From positions 4,943,501-5,007,500 of the forward strand of contig NC_051104.1 of NCBI RefSeq assembly GCF_901709675.1: a DNA stretch of 64,000 nt. The letters run 5' to 3'. The position numbers were made by a program, and so were the translations under genes. The notes beneath the pieces were generated by a model, which made no database searches, was not told the DNA's origin, and saw only the letters and a list, made by a program, of their open reading frames with translations. Shown here in pieces: positions 39,301 to 53,856 of this stretch (position 1 is the first letter of the stretch; the number at the start of each line of letters is the position of its first letter). The stretch comes from Syngnathus acus (lineage: Eukaryota > Chordata > Actinopteri > Syngnathiformes > Syngnathidae).

Positions 39301-41455
39301 ACACCATGTTTGGAATGATGTTTCAGATGACAAATTACCTTTTTGGGGCATTGTTTATGTCCGTCATTCTTGGACAGGTAGATTATTTATTGGAATCTTT
39401 TCAATCTTTTTTTATTGGCATTCTAAAACGCATGTCAGAAAAGTTCCGGGACTGCCATCACAAAAGCCACATCCATACAATCCTGGAACCTTTCTGACAG
39501 GCCTTGTATTGTTATTTCTTTTCTTTATTTTTTAGTCCCGACAAAGCCACTTGCCCAAATACGGTTGGGCCTGGTCCAAACCCCATGACACTTTTTTTCA
39601 AACTATTAAGTAAGGAGTCCAAACTACAGCAATGGATGGAGCATGTGCATGATGCCATTCAAAGAACCAGTCCACTATTGACTGTCAGGTCCTTTTACAC
39701 CTTCTCCGCAGGTACCTGCGTTGTTACTACTACGCTGTCCGCAGTCTGATCAACATCGGGGGTCTAAATGAACCCCACACCGTCTTTGAGATAACGTTTC
39801 AGATGACAAACTTTTTCACGGGCGTCTTTGTGTTCTCCAGTCTGATCGGACAGGTAAAATAGAAAGGCGTAGCGTGGACATCCAGTAGAAATGATCTCGT
39901 CCTGTCGTCGCCTCGTTATTGCACCTCATTAGAGTAGCGATAGACGAAGATGAACCAATCGTGACACTTGGTTAGTCCCATTACTTCCCTGACAGCTATC
40001 ACTCAAATGTGGCTCAATGGTTCCCGGCTGCCGCAAAAAAAAAAAAGTTTCAATCTAATTGTTCTCTTTGCTTTAGATGAGAGATGTTATTGGTGCAGCC
40101 ACAGCAGGACAGACTTACTTCCGCTCGTCCATGGACAGCACTGTGGCCTACATGGTCACTAACCGCATCCCCTCCTTGGTCCAGAACCGTGTCCGCACTT
40201 GGTATACGTACACCTGGGATGCTCAGGGAATGCTGGGTAGGTGTGATGTCATTTTTTTAAAAATAAATTTCAAAAAGAGAGACACAAACGATTCTAATTT
40301 TGCTCCTGATGCTTCAAGATGAGTCTGAGCTGCTGGATAAGATGCCTTTGGTGATGAGAACGGCCATCGCTGTGGACATCAATCTGACCACTTTCCAAAA
40401 GATTGATCTTTTTAAGGTGGATTCAGTTTTTGTAAAACACAGAATCGGTCATTTTTCTGACTTGCATATTTTTCCTCAGGGCTGTGACCAGCAGATGTTA
40501 GTGGACATGTTACTGAGACTCAAGTCGATCATCTATTTGCCTGGAGATTTTGTTGTCAAGAAAGTATGTTTGGAATATTTTTACAGATTGCTTTGCTCCA
40601 CAGTTCATTTTGTGGAATGATCTGATGGTCATCGTTTTGCAGGGTGACATCGGTAAAGAGATGTACATCATCAAGAGCGGAGCGGTGCAGGTGGTGGGAG
40701 GACCTGACAACAGTATCGTCTTTGTCACACTTAAGGCTGGCTGCGTCTTTGGAGAGATCAGGTCACATATTCTTTATAATATATATAAAATATATGATAT
40801 TAGTATATTATAATATTAATATTATTCATTTATCTATTTATTTAATATTTTATTTTATATATTTTATATTATATATAATATATATAACGATATACAAAGT
40901 ATAAATTTTAAAAATAAAAAAATATTTTTTTTCTTTAGATATCTAACTTTATACGTATTGATTTATTCACACAGTCTGCTGCAGTCATCCAAAGATGGAG
41001 GCAACAGACGGACAGCAAATGTCAAAGCGTACGGATTCGCTAATCTCTTTGTTTTAGAGAAAAAGGATTTGTTTGATATCCTGGTACACTACCCGGAGTC
41101 TCAGAAAGTCCTGGCCCGAAAGGGAAGGTGAGACAAAAGCACGGTGTCCTGTTTACCATTGTATTTCTTGACCTTAAATATACGTATATCCATGTGTGTG
41201 TGTGTATAGGAAATTAATGAAAGCCAAGGGTCCTGCAGCAGCCAAAGCAGATGAGGAAAAGAAGAAAGGTTTGGCACTTTTTGGACCCAAGCCTCCCACA
41301 CCCAAATTTCTGCGGGTCATGGGCTGTGGCTTGAACAAAAGAATGATGGACAAACTCAAGGTAAGGTCACTTCACAATTCTATCTTGTGATCTTCACATA
41401 TTTAATCTAAACATTTGTGTTCTTTTATTCCTAGTCTGCTGCTGCTGCCACTTGA
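36351..41455 (+). CDS. cngb3.1: Cyclic-nucleotide-gated channel beta-3, tandem copy 1
   Basis: Coding exons: 36351-36473, 36747-36789, 36983-37046, 37642-37796, 37886-38197, 38261-38469, 38545-38595, 38668-38754, 38827-38891, 38954-39076, one of 39236-39377 or 39712-39853, 40077-40236, 40319-40416, 40480-40563, 40643-40761, 40975-41127, 41210-41360, 41435-41455. All phases join, giving 719 aa. Order: Pro/Ala-rich N-terminus, Lys/Glu-rich coiled coil (exon 5), S1-S4, S5, pore and S6 ([11 protein letters not shown] in the 39712 exon), C-linker ([15 protein letters not shown]), cyclic-nucleotide-binding domain ([33 protein letters not shown]). Family role: modulatory subunit of the cone photoreceptor cGMP-gated channel, assembled with CNGA3 in the outer-segment membrane. 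The start MFAKLKGG matches copy 2 (MFTRLKAL). The label .1 follows order here and may not match zebrafish naming. The gene has two pore-exon versions, listed separately. Confidence 0.93.
39236..39377 (+). CDS. Alternative pore/S6 exon 11a of cngb3 copy 1 (atypical filter)
   Basis: A 142-bp open segment between acceptor GCTGCAG and donor GTAGAT, with the same length and phase as exon 11b. It encodes 47 residues, starting [19 protein letters not shown] and ending [11 protein letters not shown]. By eye 21 of the 47 positions match exon 11b, including the FQMTN motif and terminal GQ. The filter reads I-A-E-L instead of I-G-G-L. Either 11a or 11b, but not both or neither, keeps the reading frame into the exon at 40077. 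It could instead be an unused decaying duplicate, but it has no stop, no frameshift and good splice sites. Confidence 0.7.
39433..39499. repeat. Short inverted-repeat element between exons 11a and 11b
   Basis: TGTCAGAAAAGTTCC at 39433-39447 is mirrored by GGAACCTTTCTGACA at 39485-39499, with one mismatch in 15. It may be a remnant of a mariner-like element or a hairpin in the pre-mRNA. The origin is not proven. Confidence 0.5.
39712..39853 (+). CDS. Standard pore/S6 exon 11b of cngb3 copy 1
   Basis: 142 bp between acceptor CTCCGCAG and donor GTAAAA. It encodes [19 protein letters not shown], then EP and an S6 helix ending [11 protein letters not shown]. The Ile-Gly-Gly-Leu filter and S6 match the CNGB3 family and the single corresponding exon of copy 2 (44560-44701). 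Confidence 0.9.
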
Positions 41456-42405
41456 CCCATACTTCTATTGATTCATGTTTGTCAACTCCATTTTGGGAGT
41501 CTATTTTTTTATTTATTTCAAGCCTCTTATACACTGAGAGACAATGTATATTTTTTACTTTACTGTCAATGATTTGCATGTACCGTAATTTTCGGACTAT
41601 AAGTCGCACCGGAGTATAAGTCGCACCAGCCATAAAATGCCCAAAAAAGTGAAAAAACCCCATATATATGTATATAAATCGCTCCTGAGTATAAGTCGCC
41701 CCCCCACCCAAACTATGAAAAAAAACCGCGACTTATAGTCCGAAAATTACGGTACTTCAAAATATCTTGAGAATGGAGTCTTGTATGTATACATGTACTT
41801 CAATGTACTTACGTATGTTTATTCTGTCTCCGTATTTTTTCTGACAAGTTGTTTTAGAAAGCTGACAGAGATGATCTAATAACTGCTGGATTAAATGATT
41901 CCAATATTTAACAGCATGCACAGTTGCACACGGGTATTTTATTTTTTTAATTTTTTTTGTGCAAGTCTGTCATGGAGAGAGTGAGCGAGCAAGAGAGAGA
42001 GGGAGGGAAGGCAGGAGGTTCTGACCATAATCCCATTATCCAGACTGGCACCTTGTCTGACATACAGGACCAAAATAAATTTAGGTAGTTTATTTGGACT
42101 CCATTGAGTGAACTTGAAACAACTTTTTATTCAAGGTCCCTGATTATACAAAAAAAAAATCGAAAGAAATGTTCATAGAATTGCTAATAAGACAAAAAGC
42201 AGTTAAGCCTTCTTGGTACCGACTGATCTGGTGACGACTGCCAGAGAAGGGAATTATTCAGGTTCAAGGAATTAATTGCGTCAGTCCGTTGTTTGTTGAT
42301 GTGAGAGTCAGACAGCACCAGAGTCGCCCGGGATTCAGGAGCAACAAAATTGTGTAAAAAGAATATCAGCAGATATTTTGACAGAAGCCTTCACAGCACT
42401 CGGCC
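41456..42405. other. 3' UTR of copy 1 and intergenic spacer to copy 2
   Basis: This 950-bp gap contains one MITE and an AATAAA at about 42074, a candidate polyadenylation site. The spacing is short enough that the promoter of copy 2 must lie here unless the copies share upstream control. Confidence 0.55.
41581..41754. mobile_element. Palindromic MITE with CCGTAATTTTCGGACTATAA termini, TA borders
   Basis: The termini are a near-perfect inverted pair (CCGTAATTTTCGGACTATAA versus its inverse near 41733-41752), flanked by TA on both sides. Internal modules read AGTATAAGTCGC. It is related in design to the GCGCACC elements elsewhere in the window, but a distinct subfamily. It sits just behind the stop codon of cngb3 copy 1. 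Confidence 0.85.
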
Positions 42406-45400
42406 ATGTTTACAAGGTTAAAGGCGCTTGTTGGGGCTCCTGAGCCTCCACCAGCTGGAGCAGCTAAGGTAAGTAAGCCTTTCACTGACTCTGAAAACTA
42501 TTTTGGTACGTGCTCCTGAACATTGTCCATTTGCGTTGTGACCGTTATATTCTCAGCAATATTAGACAAATGGATTTAGCTTCATTTTGTTTCCATCGCC
42601 TCCTGAAATCAAGGAGACCGACCAACCAAAAGCGGAGACAAAGCAAGAGGAACCAGCAAGAGAGAACAAAAAAGATGAGGAAAAGAAAGAGGAACCAGCA
42701 AAAGAATGCCAGAACAAAAAAGAGGAAGAAAAGAAAAAGGAAGAACCCAAGAAAGAAGAACCAAAGCCAGGTAAAGAAAAATACCATCAAACTCGACCAT
42801 CATGTTTCTTTACCTCTTATTTATTTATTTCAGTTCCTGCCCCAGAGGCTCCTGCAAATCCTGTCAGTCCAGAGGGAGCAGAAGGGTAAGAATAACATTG
42901 TTGTCCTCCAGTGACATCAGATTAATTTAATTTGTTAAGTCACTCATTGCCAAATCATTAGAAATGAAATTGTTGTCGGACTGTACATTCTTTTGTCACC
43001 TTCCCAGTGACGAGAAAGCAGCGTCACTTCCTCCACCTCCTGTGGTCTACTCCCGTTGCACAGACGAGACTCTCAGATGGTTGGTCAAAACAATGAGGGA
43101 CAAAACGGAGTTGCTCAAAGAGAAAGTCATTGATCCGTACGCCACCTCTCCAGAAATCACCCCGCCTGTCAGTAAGTACGCACCAAAACAATCAACCCGA
43201 GCGGCTGCGGTGTGCCTGACAAATCTGCCTCCTCAGCGCCCATTCTGAAGAAGGATGAATACCACAAACTGAAAGAAGAGGAGCGGATAGCAAAAGAAGA
43301 AGCGGAGAAGAAGAAGGCGGAGGAAGCGGTCAAAAAGGCAGAGGAGAAAAAGAAGAAGGATGAGGAGAAAAGGCTGGAAGCTGAGAAAAAAGCAGAAGAG
43401 GAGAGAATAGCAGATGAGGCCCTCAAGAAACAAAAGATGCTCCCAGATATTCATTTCACTTTACTGGATATCCTCTTTCGACCTATAGAAGAAAAACTGG
43501 ATACTGTCCTGGGATCCACCATCGATCCTTTCACGGGTGGGTAAGCTTTGAATCTATTAAATAAGCAAAGAAATAAAATGACTGACACAAAAGTGTGTTT
43601 TGGCTCCTCAGATCGCCGTTACATCGCTTGGTTGGGCATCGTAGCGCTGGCGTACAACTACAATATTTGGTTCTGCACGGCCCGCTTGGCTTTCCCCTTC
43701 CATAACGACACGGCCAATCGATACTGGATCACTTTGGATCTTCTGAGCGACCTAATAAACGTTGTGGACATCATGGTTTGGCAGCCTCGGCTTCAGTTTG
43801 TCAAAGCTGGTGATATTATTGTGAGTGAACTTATGGTCTTAAGATGGATGCCGTATGAAAGTATAACAAGATTATTTCTCCGGTAGAAAGACAGGGCCAT
43901 GACGAAGGTACATTATCGGAAATCACCTCGTTTTAAGGTATTAAGAGGAAGAAAGTGCTTGAATGATAAAAACTTTTTGACCTGATGCCCGTCTTATTTC
44001 CTTCTGTGTAGACTGACATCATCTCCGTCCTCCCCTTTGACCTTCTCTGCCTTTACTTTGAATTTTCTGCCATTTACCGACTCAACCGCTTCATCAGGGT
44101 AGGTCGCTCACTGGTGATTTTTTTTTTTCCACTTGTAATTGTTCAACAGATTCTTTTTCTGTCCCAGATTGAGTCTTTCTTTGAATTCAGCGATCGACTT
44201 GAGAGTGTAATGGCCAAAGCTTACATCTGGAGGTAAAAGCCGCAGTCATCGTCACGCCACGTTTTCCCATCTATATTAATTTTCATATTTTTGGATCGCA
44301 TTTGTTTGTGCTTTTCAACCTAGAGTGGCTCGCACCACCGGCTACCTCCTCTTCAGCCTCCATATCAATGCGTGCGCTTTCTATGTCGCCTCAGTATACC
44401 AGGGCCTCGGCACCAGTACGTGGGTCTACAACGGGAACGGGACAGCGTATGTATTATTATTATTATTATTATTTATTTATTTATTTTTCAGTTTTCATTT
44501 TCTTTTTTTTCTTTTTTATATATTTATATTTCCCAAGTTAATGTTCGTGTTTCCCACAGGTACATACGATGCTACTACTTTGCAGTGCGCAGCCTGATCA
44601 ATATCGGCGGACTTCCCGAACCCACAAACACTTATGAGATATCCTTTCAGATGACCAACTTTTTCATTGGTGTCTTTGTGTTCTCCAGCCTGATTGGCCA
44701 GGTTGGGATCATTGTAATCATTACAAAGTCAACAGTTGTTGTTTTATGGTTACTTTTTTTTTTTTTTGTATCTTTCTAAATCATAGATGAGAGATGTCAT
44801 TGGAGCAGCAACAGCAGGTCAAACATATTTCCGGGCATCAATGGATGGCTGCGTATCTTACATGAACACTTACACAATTTCAAAGTTCGTCCAGAATAGA
44901 GTAAGGACCTGGTACAACTACACGTGGGCTGCTCAGGGCATGCTTGGTGAGAGTACTCTGGGATCTATATCCTGGAATTGTAAATCAAACTAGTTATCCT
45001 AGTATCAAAGTATTGATTATTGATATGTTTCAGACGAGTCCGAGCTGCTGGATAAAATGCCTCTGGTGATGAGAACCGCCATCGCTGTGGACATCAACCT
45101 GGCGACCTTCCAGAAGATTGCTCTCTTTCAGGTGACTCGGCATTTATTCAATATAAAATTTCTGGAGTCGGACACTTTCAATGGGCATAAATGAACTGAA
45201 TTAAAAAAAATAAATGTTTCTTCCAGGGCTGTGACCAGCAGATGTTAGTGGACATGCTACTTCGGCTCAAATCAATTGTTTATCTTCCTGGAGATTTTGT
45301 TGTGAAGAAAGTGAGTTCATTTACTGTGTATTGCGCAACATCTCCAAATGATTATGGCGAGCAGAGAGTTGTGTTCTCGCTGCAGGGTGACATCGGTAAA

Positions 45401-46132
45401 GAGATGTACATCATCAAGAGCGGAGCGGTGCAAGTGGTGGGAGGACCTGACAACAGTATTGTTTTTGTCACACTAAAGGCTGGCTGCGTCTTTGGAGAGA
45501 TCAGGTCACATATTCTTTATAATATATATATGTATTTATTTTTTCAGATGTATAACTTTACATGTATTGATTCATTCATACAGTTTGCTGCAGTCTGCCA
45601 AAGATGGAGGGAACAGACGGACGGCGAATGTCAAAGCGTACGGATTCGCTAATCTCTTTGTTTTAGAGAAAAAGGATTTGTTTGATATCCTGGTGCACTA
45701 CCCGGAGTCTCAGAAAGTTCTGGCCCGAAAGGGAAGGTGAGTCGTACCTGAAAACGCCCGTCGTTTTATGAGGATTTTTGTGCCGACCAATCAGTTGTCT
45801 TTATTTTTATTGTCTTTGTTTTTTTGTCTTTTATTTTTATTTACTGCTTAAATATTTTTATGTTTATTGACCCATAGGAAATTGACCAAGGCCAAACAAC
45901 CTGCAGGTGCTAAAGATGAGGAAAAGCCAAAAGGTCTGGCTGGCTTTCGCCCCAAACCACCAACACCAAAAATCATGAAAGCGTTTGCCAACTTCCGCAA
46001 ACTCTCGGTAAAGTCACTCAATTGTTTTTTTTTTTTATATTATAAAATGGTGCTTGGTCATGAGTGTCAAAGCATGTGACGATTTTTGAGTTCTAATGCA
46101 GTAACTTGTTTTTGGCTTCACAGAAAGAGTGA
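42406..46132 (+). CDS. cngb3.2: Cyclic-nucleotide-gated channel beta-3, tandem copy 2
   Basis: Coding exons: 42406-42468, 42614-42770, 42834-42885, 43008-43171, 43237-43536, 43612-43820, 43887-43937, 44012-44098, 44168-44232, 44324-44446, 44560-44701, 44787-44946, 45034-45131, 45227-45310, 45386-45504, 45584-45736, 45878-46007, 46124-46132; 721 aa. Exons 6-16 have exactly the same lengths as in copy 1. The N-terminal exon 2 is much longer than in copy 1 and is Lys/Glu/Pro-rich; exon 5 adds another charged coiled coil. Then S1-S6, with the standard filter [11 protein letters not shown] in one pore exon only, the C-linker [15 protein letters not shown] and the cyclic-nucleotide-binding domain. 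The protein ends shortly after the conserved FRKLSKE. Same expected role as copy 1: beta subunit of a cone CNG channel. The donor after the pore exon is a weak GTTGGG. The label .2 follows order here. Confidence 0.93.
44449..44485. repeat. (ATT)n/(ATTT)n simple repeat in intron 10 of cngb3 copy 2
   Basis: Trinucleotide ATT units change to ATTT units in the short intron just before the pore exon. Confidence 0.8.
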
Positions 46133-46562
46133 GACCCGTTCTACTGCAACCTGATTCATTGTGGACTCTGCTTTCAACTGATCAATTATTGCACGTTTTG
46201 CAATGTGTATTTTTCAACATGTATGACTTGGTTGTCAAGACACTGAAAGAGACGATCAAAGTTTGTTTTCTTATCACTTTTTCCAAATCTGAGCAGCACA
46301 CAAGCATCACATCTGTGTATTGCTGTTCACAATACAGAGCTAAAATGTTTTTTAAAAAAATTCCTTACGAAAGCATTAGCAGCTTCTTGTTATCATAAAC
46401 AAAACTGCAATTTTCTCTCAATATAGCAATGCACCAACACGGACCTGTTGTGTTTCTTATGATTTGCTGAATATTCGGCGAAGCTTTTGACGCTTTCCTA
46501 TTGCGTTGCATGGATGGCTTTATTTTTCCGGGAAAAAACAAAAGTTCTATGTGGTCTGCATT
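46133..46562. other. Convergent 3' region between cngb3 copy 2 and nsmaf
   Basis: Only 430 bp separate the two stop codons, so the 3' UTRs lie tail to tail and may overlap. No further gene. Confidence 0.6.
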
Positions 46563-53405
<6,843 letters not shown>

Positions 53406-53856
53406 GACTGCACAACATCCTTGAATGGGTCCGAAGCAGCTCAGTCACACGCCTGTAAACAAGGAAACTTCCTCCACATCACGTGACTTACATATGCGAT
53501 CTTTGAGTCCTACAAAATATCCAAACCCCGACTATTTCGAAATATTTATAAATGATTCCCTGCAATTTCATGTTTAATGAAACATGCGACATCATTATAT
53601 TTCTTTTACCACAGAGTTACCAGCAATTCATTTAGTAATCTTCCGACAAATCATCTCATGTCATACGACCCAGCAAGTTACTTTCACTGAATAGACGATC
53701 TTGGTTTGAAGACGCCTTGACGTGTCAGTGTGCCGTGACAGCAGAGAGAAGTTTCCCGATTGTGAAATGTCAGTGCAGTACTTTGAAAACACGCTAAGAA
53801 TATTCCTTGATTAGTGTTTGCGCTGGAGAAGCCATGCAGCGTTTTGGCAGGTCGAA
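53406..53856. promoter_or_regulatory. Shared head-to-head promoter region of nsmaf and tmem241
   Basis: Only 451 bp separate the two divergent start codons, so both 5' UTRs and promoters must lie here or overlap the genes. A palindromic E-box TCACGTGA lies at 53479-53486, and an ACTTCC (ETS-type) motif at about 53467. No TATA box is evident on either side. Bidirectional use is inferred from the spacing. Confidence 0.55.
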
